This document shows, piece after piece, positions 1-7,190 of a stretch of 7,507 bases of DNA. The stretch covers positions 1 through 7,507 of the forward strand of contig JBFHEL010000205.1 of NCBI GenBank assembly GCA_041584155.1. Direction: 5' to 3'. The stretch comes from Saccharicrinis sp041584155. GTDB lineage: Bacteria; Bacteroidota; Bacteroidia; Bacteroidales; Marinilabiliaceae. The position numbers and the translations under genes are program-made. Under the pieces are notes generated by a model. The model was not told the DNA's origin and did not search any database. It saw nothing but the letters and a program-made list of their open reading frames with translations. The stretch's first letter is position 1. The number at the start of each line of letters is the position of its first letter.

Positions 1-2073
1 ATACGCGCCATCCACATCAAATTTCCTTTCATCTTGCCTAAAAGCAATACTTAATGGAGATGAATGAATTAATATCAACTGTGTAATATCCAACTTAGTA
101 GATAACTCAGGTTGTATTTTTTTAATGCGCCTTGCTATTTTTACCTTAAGCATCAATTGCCACAACCTAATATTTTTCAAATAAATATCACTGAAAAGAA
201 GGTTCTTAACTAACGATTGGCCCAGATAAGCATTATATTCAACGCCATCAGTCCGGTATTTCTCAAAATAATGAGGAAATACCTTTTGCGCTTTTATTTG
301 CTCTGCATCCACAATTTCACTTACGTTATCGTTGATAATAGTTAAACTATCTTCAAAGTTCTTTCGTTTATTATAAATAACACCTAATTCAGGATCTAAT
401 TTTTCGAAATAGCTATTCACCGGGCTCTTTAGCTCAGGAAACCTGTCAGCAAAAGTTTTCAGTACAGGATCAATCTCTCGCTGTAAAAAATCAAGGATAC
501 TTACTTCATCTCCGGCCTTAAGTCCACTTTTTACAGTTTTTATATGAGCATCAACCTTAAAAATAAGATTGTTAACCAAAAGAATATCCTTTAAAACATC
601 GGAGCCCATTAAAACACCTCTTGCCTGAGTAAGTTGTTCGGTTAGATCGGCCTGAATAGCCTTATTCCTTTCTAAAGAGGATCCTCTGATATCAGAAGCT
701 CCATAAATTGGAAACACACCGGGAAAAACGATGGGTTCAAAAGCCATCTTCTCCTGTTCTAATTTTTGATTAAGTAAAGTAGTCACAGCTTCCTGAAAAC
801 GCCACTCTACAGTAGGATGAATAGCTGTAAACTCTTCCTGAATAATAGCACGCACTTTATCATCCCATTCCTCTTTACTTCTTTTTATTGCCAAAGCAAA
901 AATAGGAAACAACTCATACATACGTTTTATCTGAACCATACTTAAGCTGCCGGGTTCAGCACATGCAAACTCCACCATACCTACCATCTCATTTTCCAGG
1001 ATCAGGGGCACAATAGCATGATTTCTAAGTCCTCTTTTTAAAAAGGCATCAACCACTCTATTCTTTTTTTCTTTTTTAAGATCATCAATGATGATGATTT
1101 TTCGGTCCATATAAGCCTCAACATAAAAGCTATCCAGGTAATCCTGAAAGCCTAATTCACTTAAAGGAATAATACTTTTCCATATATAGTTTCTATTTAA
1201 CTCCGGATCAAAATCACAGGTAGCAACATAACCAAACTCTATATATGGATTCCCAATAAGAGAATGAACACGACTCTTTATTTGGTTAAAACCATTGGCA
1301 CTTACAATGGTATTTTTATTCAGAAGGTCTGATTTTAACTGCGATATTGTATAATCATAGGTGATATCCCTAAAATCCAGCCGCTTAAAACCCACAAACT
1401 CAAATTCCTCAAGAGGAATTAATTCATTCCAAAATGTTAAATCATTTTCTTTACCAAACAAGCATTTTAACTGCTCTTCTGATAATTTTTTATAATTGGC
1501 AGGAGGTATAACTTTGATGTATCGGTTATTGATTTTACTATTATAATATTTAACCAAACTTGTTTGCTCACAGGTTAACTTAAAATTAAACGGAAAATCT
1601 TTATAAATATCAATACCATAAATCTGGTCTAAGATCAATATATAAGCATGAAACAAAATAGATAACAACAATAGGTTATCTCCTTTGTAAGAATCAATCA
1701 CTATATCTAATGTTTTATGCTCATTTAAAATGGTTTCCTTGAATAAGGAAGTGGAGTAAAATGACTCCCAGGCAAAAGGAACACTTGTGGCTACCAGATC
1801 TGTCTTATCATTCATTGGATTAATCACAAAAGCCATTAACTTACTTACCAAACCTTTATGCTTCTCCAATAACGATAAATCATTGATCACTGTTTTAAAA
1901 GCCGGTACCATATCTATTTCCGATAAAACATGTACAGCCATCATATTCATAGGATGATCCTTTTGTATACTAATGGCCTCAATATCAGAAATCAAATACT
2001 CAAAACTCAACGAAACTTTAAACGGTATTTTATCAAAACAGCATTTTATCTCTTCGCTCCATTTATTTTCCAT
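1..2073 (-). CDS. Large GAF-domain protein, C-terminus cut by window edge
   Basis: The frame is open without a stop from an ATG at 2073 to base 1, giving 691 residues. No end is reached, so the gene continues past the left edge. Residues about 280-400 look like a GAF sensor domain: alternating strands and helices, a run of isoleucines before two aspartates (IIIIDD), then IVPLILENEMVGMVEFA, the usual last-strand pattern. About 270 residues before it and 290 after it match no domain I can name. The C-terminal part carries two striking motifs, AIHPTVEWRF (417-426) and YGASDIRGSS (457-466), which I recall from long GAF proteins of Bacteroidota; this is memory, not a search. There is no signal peptide, clear membrane helix, histidine-kinase core or GGDEF motif, so it is probably cytosolic. 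GAF domains usually bind small ligands or mediate dimerisation; the ligand here is unknown. It is divergent from the M18 aminopeptidase gene. The GAF call is fairly sure, the role is not. Confidence 0.85.
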   Translation of the reverse strand, partial: MENKWSEEIKCCFDKIPFKVSLSFEYLISDIEAISIQKDHPMNMMAVHVLSEIDMVPAFKTVINDLSLLEKHKGLVSKLMAFVINPMNDKTDLVATSVPFAWESFYSTSLFKETILNEHKTLDIVIDSYKGDNLLLLSILFHAYILILDQIYGIDIYKDFPFNFKLTCEQTSLVKYYNSKINNRYIKVIPPANYKKLSEEQLKCLFGKENDLTFWNELIPLEEFEFVGFKRLDFRDITYDYTISQLKSDLLNKNTIVSANGFNQIKSRVHSLIGNPYIEFGYVATCDFDPELNRNYIWKSIIPLSELGFQDYLDSFYVEAYMDRKIIIIDDLKKEKKNRVVDAFLKRGLRNHAIVPLILENEMVGMVEFACAEPGSLSMVQIKRMYELFPIFALAIKRSKEEWDDKVRAIIQEEFTAIHPTVEWRFQEAVTTLLNQKLEQEKMAFEPIVFPGVFPIYGASDIRGSSLERNKAIQADLTEQLTQARGVLMGSDVLKDILLVNNLIFKVDAHIKTVKSGLKAGDEVSILDFLQREIDPVLKTFADRFPELKSPVNSYFEKLDPELGVIYNKRKNFEDSLTIINDNVSEIVDAEQIKAQKVFPHYFEKYRTDGVEYNAYLGQSLVKNLLFSDIYLKNIRLWQLMLKVKIARRIKKIQPELSTKLDITQLILIHSSPLSIAFRQDERKFDVDGAY

Positions 2074-2142
2074 AACTATACAATTTAATACTTACACCGT
2101 CTTCACTTTCAAAAACAACAAAGAACAATCTATCATAGTTTA

Positions 2143-2150
2143 CAAAAATA
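2143..2150 (-). promoter_or_regulatory. Candidate -7 element for the GAF-protein gene
   Basis: Read on the minus strand this is TATTTTTG, an exact match to the Bacteroidota -7 pattern TAnnTTTG, about 70 bases before the ATG at 2073. No TTTG is visible 19-21 bases upstream, where the -33 element should be, and the region is so AT-rich that a chance match is likely. Confidence 0.2.
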
Positions 2151-2363
2151 ATAAATACCTTTTCCTTTTTTTTATTTTTTAAGTGTAAACCTGATATATT
2201 AACGATCAAAACGATATTTTATAAAGCTAAACGACAACACATTATTACTCTTATATTTCTTTCTATACTTTTTTTTTTAAAGTAATAGCTTAACAAAAGT
2301 TATGAGAATGTGTTATATCAATTTAAGCCAATATTTATACATTGCAAAAAAAAACGAATAAGT

Positions 2364-3665
2364 ATGAGTCAGGAATTAACATTAGCGCAAGAATTAATCG
2401 ATTTTATTTACGATAGTCCATCTCCTTATCATGTTGTTGAAAATATTAAAACACAGTTAAATGAGAATGGTTTTACCGAATTACCCTTAACTCAAGAATG
2501 GAAATTAGTTAAAGGAAAGAAATACTACACCACAAAAAATAACACAGCCATTTTTGCTTTTCAGCTGGGAAACAAGGAACTGCCAAGCGATGGAATTAAA
2601 ATGATTTGTGCCCATAGCGACTCTCCTAGTTTTAAATTAAAACCTCAGCCAGAGATATTGGTCGAGAATAAACTTTTAAAACTAAATACCGAAGTATACG
2701 GAGGACCTATTCTCATGAGTTGGCTCGACCGTCCTCTTTCAATTGCCGGCAGAGTGATTATCAAGTCGGAGCATCCTCTATACCCTGAATCCAGATTTAT
2801 TAATTTTAAAAAGCCCCTTCTTATCATTCCTAATCTGGCTATTCACCTTAACAGAGAAGTAAACGAAGGGATTGCTCTTAACAAGCAAAAACATATGCTC
2901 CCTTTATTAGGTGTGGTGAACGAACATTTTGAAAAAGACAACTACCTGATTAAGTTAATTGCTCAGGAACTTCAAATTGACCCGGAGGAGATTATTGACT
3001 TTGACTTAACCCTTTACGAATACCAAAAAGGATGTATTATGGGCATGAATGATGAACTTATCAGCTCTCCCAAGCTCGACGATCTGGCCATGGTTCATGC
3101 AGGATTAAAAGCACTACTTAAGAGCTATAACGGAGAAAACACTCAAATGCTATGTATTTTTGACAATGAGGAAGTGGGTAGTCAGACCAAACAAGGAGCA
3201 GGCTCCCCTGTTTTATCAAATATTCTGCAAAGAATAAACTTTGCTCTGGGGTATCATCAGGAGGATTTTTATCGCACTATATATCGTTCGTTTATGATTT
3301 CGGCGGATATGGCTCATTCCGTTCATCCCAATCAGGTTGAAAAACATGACCCGGTATTACATCCTGTTTTAAACGGCGGACCTGTCATTAAAATTCATGC
3401 CAATCAAAAATACACTACCGATGGCGATTCTGGTGCTGTATTTGAAATGCTGTGTAAGCAAGCTAACATTCCATATCAAAAATTTGTCAATCGTTCTGAT
3501 ATGGTAGGAGGTTCTACTCTTGGCAATGTTTCGCTTAGTCAAATTGATATGAGGTCTGTAGATATAGGAAATCCCATGTTAGCCATGCATTCTGTGCGTG
3601 AACTGGGAGGAGTTTCTGATCACCTTTATACTACAAAGGTTTTTACAGAGTTCTATAATCTATAA
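2364..3665 (+). CDS. apeB: M18 family aminopeptidase (ApeB-type)
   Basis: Zinc metallo-aminopeptidase of 433 residues, close to the usual length of about 430 for bacterial M18 enzymes. It removes N-terminal residues from peptides in the cytosol, and family members form large tetrahedral dodecamers. The expected two-zinc-site residues are all visible: His84 and Asp86 in AHSDSP, bridging Asp239 in SPKLDDL, catalytic base Glu269 and ligand Glu270 in DNEEVGS, Asp315 in SADMAHS, and His409 in AMHSVRE. The segment between the first His motif and SPKLDD (roughly 90-225) is the family's inserted dimerisation domain. I chose the ATG at 2364 (MSQELTLAQ). The frame can be extended to a GTG at 2310, but those 18 residues are basic, unlike the family, and would exceed the normal length. 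There is no Shine-Dalgarno, only an A-rich leader. It has no signal peptide. It is convergent with the serine-hydrolase gene. Substrate preference (acidic or broader) cannot be read from the sequence. Confidence 0.95.
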   Translation: MSQELTLAQELIDFIYDSPSPYHVVENIKTQLNENGFTELPLTQEWKLVKGKKYYTTKNNTAIFAFQLGNKELPSDGIKMICAHSDSPSFKLKPQPEILVENKLLKLNTEVYGGPILMSWLDRPLSIAGRVIIKSEHPLYPESRFINFKKPLLIIPNLAIHLNREVNEGIALNKQKHMLPLLGVVNEHFEKDNYLIKLIAQELQIDPEEIIDFDLTLYEYQKGCIMGMNDELISSPKLDDLAMVHAGLKALLKSYNGENTQMLCIFDNEEVGSQTKQGAGSPVLSNILQRINFALGYHQEDFYRTIYRSFMISADMAHSVHPNQVEKHDPVLHPVLNGGPVIKIHANQKYTTDGDSGAVFEMLCKQANIPYQKFVNRSDMVGGSTLGNVSLSQIDMRSVDIGNPMLAMHSVRELGGVSDHLYTTKVFTEFYNL

Positions 3666-3717
3666 ACAAGAGCTTGACTTTTATTTGAGAGCCATCAGCC
3701 CATAACAAGCTATTTTT

Positions 3718-3780
3718 AGTTCACAGTATACTGCATACAATCAATCTTTTAATATGCGGGAGACTGTGAACTTTTCTATT
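3718..3780 (+). terminator. Hairpin after the aminopeptidase gene, probable terminator
   Basis: AGTTCACAGT (3718-3727) pairs exactly with ACTGTGAACT (3763-3772). Inside, CTGCATA (3731-3737) pairs with TATGCGG (3753-3759) with one G-U, across a 3x3 internal loop and a 15-base apical loop. The stem is followed by TTTCTATT. This lies 53 bases after the aminopeptidase stop. The T-tract is on the plus-strand side only; on the minus strand the bases after the stem are A-rich, so it should serve the plus-strand gene. A second, weaker pairing, AGCTTG (3671-3676) with CAAGCT (3706-3711) followed by five Ts, sits just before it. The stem is long and poor in GC for a classical terminator, so a protein-binding site is an alternative. 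Confidence 0.5.
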
Positions 3781-3850
3781 ATTAAGCTTCTCTCTGTTAA
3801 ACAGTAAAAGGGATCATCAAAATCCGATTATCCGACTACTCTACAACTTC

Positions 3851-6532
3851 CTATTTTGCTGATTTTTTCTCCCAATAAACCGGTAACGAGCGATAAATAG
3901 CCGATTGAATATCTGTTCTCACATTATTTATGATAAGTTTTTTATTGGACTGATTGGGATGAACTCTGTTTGAGAGAAAAATATAAATAAGATCATACTC
4001 TGGATCCACCCACACCAATGTACCTGTAAATCCAGAATGACCAAAAGAAGAGGGAGAAGCTTCATGACAAGTTGGCCCGGATAATTCAGGATCTAATACC
4101 GGCTTATCGAAACCAATACCGCGACGATTACCTTCTTTAACTACTGAGGTAAAGCGTTTGATTGTTGTGGAATCTATATAACGCTCTTCCCCATAAATCC
4201 CTTTATTGAGGTACATTTGTAATATCTTCACCAAATCACTGGCATTTGAAAACACTCCTGCATGTCCTCCAACACCACCTAACATGGCAGCACCCGGATC
4301 ATGAACATACCCCTGTAGCAACTCTTTACGCCATGCCCGGTCATTCTCTGTAGGCACAATCTCTTTTTTGTTATATACCTCAAGTGGTTTATAAAGGGTT
4401 TTAAAAGCACCCAGAGGTTTGTAAAAATCATTCTCCACCAATAAGTCCAATGGTTGCTTATAGGTATCTTCCACAATCTCTTTAATATAGTAATACCCCA
4501 AATCACTATATTTATAGGAAGGATGACCAGCAACATCAGAAGTATCAATCCCTAATTTCATGGAATCAATGAAGTCTTTATTCATGTACAACTTATCAGA
4601 GACACGAACATTAAACTGCTCGTTTTGAGTATGGCGGAAAATATCACTACGATACCTCACTGATTTATTCAAATAAACTCTCGAGTCAAGTTTTAAGTTA
4701 TATTGACTTGAATATCGCGAACTAAAAATATCACCCTGAAGTTTTTCCTTATCTATTGTGCGCATATAAAAAGGTATCCAGGCTTCCAGTCCTGCTTGAT
4801 GAATCAACATATCTTCAATACGCATACCAGATTTATTGGTATTCTCCAGGCGAGGTAAAAAATGAGATAATGAATCATGTAAATTCATTTTACCTTCATC
4901 AACCATTTTCATCACCATTGGCACAGATGCCATGATTTTAGTGATGGAAGCAATATCATACATATCACTTTTTTCAACATGATTCTTCTTACTATAGGTA
5001 TGATATCCAAAGGCTTTATTGTAAATAACATCTCCCCCCTGTGCAACCAGCACCTGGCATCCGGGTATAGCTCTTTCCCTGATAGCTTTATAAACCAATT
5101 GATCAATCAGTCGCAAGGTATCTTCATAAGCCTTTTCAAAAGCAGGCGCATAACCTATCCTCGTCTTGTTGGTAAAATTTCCGCTACCAAAAGTAAAACG
5201 ACCATTGATATTTTTTGATAAAACACCTTTAGCAGCCACACCTCCAAAAATGATCTGCGCTGCTATTTCTTGCGCTTGCTTGCCGGAGGCATAGGACAAT
5301 ACAATAGCTTTAAAAGGATGTTCGTCAGGAAGATAAGCCAGTTTATTTCCGGAACCAAAATGAACAAGAATCAGGTTTGCCTTTTCTGACACTTGATGTA
5401 AAAAAGAATACAAAGAATGGTTCACATCCTTATCGTACCAGTCGCCATTCACTCCCACAATAATGGTATTAAATTCCTCGGTTTCTTTTTTAAGCTTTAG
5501 GAGCTGCTCAGCATCAGGTACTTCATCACTAATAAAATGTTGACAAGGAAAATATTCAGATATCTGATTTTGGAATGCAGACACTTCACTCACCCCAATA
5601 TGTATAGAGGCCATTTTGATATTCTTAAAATGATTAACCGGAATTATATCCTTATTTTCTAACAGTACAACACCATCTTTATACAATTCTCTAACAAAAA
5701 TGTCTACCTCCTGATTTTTGGAGTAAAAATTATTTACTCCGGGCTTATTTTTTATTAACTGCCTGCAATACAGCATTTTTTTAACGCTTTTCTCCAATAT
5801 ATTTACAGGTAATAATTTATCCTCGAAAATTCTTTTTAATTCATCTAATTCTTTATGAATACTATCACTGTACAGAAAACCACCCAGGTTTAAAATAAAT
5901 TCCAACGAAGGGTTTTCATATTCTTCCAGCACCTGCTGCAGCTGTTTCCATTGTAATCCTGAGCTATAATCAAGTCCATCCCCTAAAAACCGTTCATCAA
6001 TTACCTTTTCGGCTAATGAATGAGGAGCAAGCGCCTGCTTAGGCATACTATAGGCATTAGCAATAAAATATTGCAAATCACCAGCATTATCATGGTATGG
6101 AATTGAAATACGACGATAGGCTTCAAGAAAAAAATCAGCAGGACGCTCACTATTGTCACGAAACATTAATGCATAGGGTGATTTCATGGAATAACAAAAA
6201 CCATCATATTTATTTTTCAGCAATAAATCAGTTGCCAATTGTATTAGATGATCATTTTCCCCTTTTAACAGAGCAGAACGGATCATCATATCCGATAATA
6301 AAGGAGGATGAGCACCTGACAATTCCAATAATTCGTCGAAATTAAGCCATTTCATAGGCTGATCATCAAACATATCATTGCTTGATATTATAATTAATTT
6401 CAACTTTTCTTCAAGGCTCATTTGCAAATACTGATCATCTATTTCCTGGCTATCGACAGGATACTGCGCGGTGGCATTTATTGATAATCCGGCGATTAAA
6501 AATAAAGTCACTGTATATATATATTTTATCAC
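3851..6532 (-). CDS. Exported degenerate GH3-like / serine hydrolase fusion
   Basis: 893 residues. Residues 1-22 are a signal peptide with likely cleavage at ATA|Q, so the protein should be in the periplasm or on the envelope. Residues about 31-265 sit where a GH3 barrel normally lies but are too short, and lack both the KHFPGHGD-type motif and the TDA nucleophile motif. The barrel's last helix pattern (ILEKSVKKML, 245-254) and the GH3 second-domain start (YKDGVVLLEN, 284-293) remain, and that domain runs to about 460. Residues about 468-880 are a class-C-beta-lactamase/DD-peptidase-like serine hydrolase with the full set: SITK (Ser529, Lys532), YSD (675-677), GGVGGHAGVFS (752-762) and HSG (832-834). 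YSD replaces the more familiar YxN, a common variant in this group. The start must be GTG at 6532: an in-frame TAA lies three codons upstream (6541-6539), and the next Met, at 38, would lose the signal peptide. Peptidoglycan or another wall ester or amide is the likely substrate, by inference only. Confidence 0.9.
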   Translation of the reverse strand: MIKYIYTVTLFLIAGLSINATAQYPVDSQEIDDQYLQMSLEEKLKLIIISSNDMFDDQPMKWLNFDELLELSGAHPPLLSDMMIRSALLKGENDHLIQLATDLLLKNKYDGFCYSMKSPYALMFRDNSERPADFFLEAYRRISIPYHDNAGDLQYFIANAYSMPKQALAPHSLAEKVIDERFLGDGLDYSSGLQWKQLQQVLEEYENPSLEFILNLGGFLYSDSIHKELDELKRIFEDKLLPVNILEKSVKKMLYCRQLIKNKPGVNNFYSKNQEVDIFVRELYKDGVVLLENKDIIPVNHFKNIKMASIHIGVSEVSAFQNQISEYFPCQHFISDEVPDAEQLLKLKKETEEFNTIIVGVNGDWYDKDVNHSLYSFLHQVSEKANLILVHFGSGNKLAYLPDEHPFKAIVLSYASGKQAQEIAAQIIFGGVAAKGVLSKNINGRFTFGSGNFTNKTRIGYAPAFEKAYEDTLRLIDQLVYKAIRERAIPGCQVLVAQGGDVIYNKAFGYHTYSKKNHVEKSDMYDIASITKIMASVPMVMKMVDEGKMNLHDSLSHFLPRLENTNKSGMRIEDMLIHQAGLEAWIPFYMRTIDKEKLQGDIFSSRYSSQYNLKLDSRVYLNKSVRYRSDIFRHTQNEQFNVRVSDKLYMNKDFIDSMKLGIDTSDVAGHPSYKYSDLGYYYIKEIVEDTYKQPLDLLVENDFYKPLGAFKTLYKPLEVYNKKEIVPTENDRAWRKELLQGYVHDPGAAMLGGVGGHAGVFSNASDLVKILQMYLNKGIYGEERYIDSTTIKRFTSVVKEGNRRGIGFDKPVLDPELSGPTCHEASPSSFGHSGFTGTLVWVDPEYDLIYIFLSNRVHPNQSNKKLIINNVRTDIQSAIYRSLPVYWEKKSAK

Positions 6533-6583
6533 TTTCTCTTAAAATTGTATTGTGAAAATTAAAGTAATTATTCAAACAGGTAC

Positions 6584-6591
6584 CAAAATTA
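6584..6591 (-). promoter_or_regulatory. Candidate -7 element for the fusion-hydrolase gene
   Basis: On the minus strand this reads TAATTTTG, an exact TAnnTTTG match, placing a transcript start about 45 bases before the GTG at 6532. I find no TTTG at the right distance upstream, so only half of the bipartite promoter is seen. Confidence 0.3.
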
Positions 6592-6689
6592 ACTGTAATG
6601 TTTGTAATTTGTATACTTTTCTTGATCAATTACATTTTTTTTATCAATCTTATCGACCTAAAGGGTAGTCTACTTTTATAATTGATTTA

Positions 6690-6721
6690 TTTGGTAAATC
6701 GCTTTACAAACCTTAAATTAG
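6690..6721 (+). promoter_or_regulatory. Candidate Bacteroidota promoter for the receiver gene
   Basis: TTTG at 6690-6693, a 20-base spacer, then TAAATTAG at 6714-6721, which differs from TAnnTTTG at one position. The spacing is in the 19-21 range known for the Bacteroidota primary sigma factor. The start site would be near 6728, leaving a leader of about 29 bases. The spacer contains an inverted repeat, GTAAA (6694-6698) and TTTAC (6703-6707), around TCGC, which could be an operator. The match is good but unproven in AT-rich DNA. Confidence 0.45.
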
Positions 6722-6756
6722 CACAAAATTGTTATTAGAACGCTGCAATACACATT

Positions 6757-7158
6757 ATGAGTGAAAATTTAAGTAGTTCTCTAAACCAAAACTGGGGAGA
6801 TAAGGTAATTCTTGTTGTAGAAGATGTTGATACAAACAAGATTTTTTTTGATGCGGCTTTACGTAAAACCAATGCCAAAATTTTATGGGCAAAAGATGGT
6901 AAAGAAGCAATAGATATGTACAAGGATAATGAAATTGATCTGGTACTAATGGATTTGCAACTGCCTATTATGGATGGTTATACGGCAACGCGTGAAATTA
7001 AAAAAATTAATAGCAAAATTCCTATTATTGCTCAAACAGCTCACGTAATGTCGGGTGAACGAGAGAAATGCATTGAAGCAGGTTGCGATGATTATTTGGC
7101 AAAACCTATTCGACTGCAGATATTAATGGAAACGTTATCGAAGTATTTGAATAAATAA
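6757..7158 (+). CDS. Stand-alone CheY-like response regulator receiver protein
   Basis: 133 residues, essentially one receiver (REC) domain from about residue 16 to the end, with no output domain. The phosphorylation site is complete: acidic pair Glu22/Asp23 (VVEDVD), phospho-acceptor Asp66 (LMDLQLP), the Thr94 switch residue (AQTAHVM) and Lys116 (LAKPI). The wording LVLMDLQLPIMDGYTATREI and the AKPI ending resemble receiver domains attached to hybrid histidine kinases rather than those of DNA-binding regulators, so it may act in a phosphorelay or by binding a partner. The first 15 residues are polar (MSENLSSSLNQN) and probably unstructured. No kinase gene is adjacent inside the window, so the partner is unknown. 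It is divergent from the fusion-hydrolase gene, with 224 bases between them. ATG 6757 is the only reasonable start; no Shine-Dalgarno is present. It appears monocistronic, closed by the hairpin directly after the stop. Confidence 0.95.
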   Translation: MSENLSSSLNQNWGDKVILVVEDVDTNKIFFDAALRKTNAKILWAKDGKEAIDMYKDNEIDLVLMDLQLPIMDGYTATREIKKINSKIPIIAQTAHVMSGEREKCIEAGCDDYLAKPIRLQILMETLSKYLNK

Positions 7159-7164
7159 TATATT

Positions 7165-7190
7165 AAGGCCTCTTCCGAGGCCTTTTTTTT
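7165..7190 (+). terminator. Strong intrinsic terminator after the receiver gene
   Basis: AAGGCCTC (7165-7172) pairs perfectly with GAGGCCTT (7177-7184) around a TTCC loop and runs into eight Ts (7183-7190). It starts six bases after the receiver stop codon. On the minus strand the same stem is followed by an AT-rich but interrupted T-tract, so it may work weakly in both directions. Confidence 0.95.

Noticed and set aside
1973..2182. 69-residue plus-strand ORF
   Set aside because: It runs antisense over the start of the GAF-protein gene and its upstream AT-rich DNA; the composition is that of translated AT-rich sequence and no family is recognised.
2310..2363. 18-residue N-terminal extension of the aminopeptidase from a GTG
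   Set aside because: The extension is basic, not family-like, and lengthens a protein that already has the usual size when started at ATG 2364.
3794..3804. CTGTTAAACAG palindrome as a terminator for the minus-strand gene
   Set aside because: Its loop would be one base and no minus-strand T-tract follows; it cannot form a useful hairpin.
4279..5218. Several ORFs of 64-89 residues in other frames on both strands
   Set aside because: They are shadows inside the serine-hydrolase gene, whose own frame holds the catalytic motifs.
6097..6345. 82-residue plus-strand ORF
   Set aside because: It is antisense to the N-terminal half of the fusion hydrolase, with no upstream signal and no recognisable family.
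6735..6923. 62-residue minus-strand ORF
   Set aside because: It is antisense to the receiver gene, which has a complete set of conserved residues.
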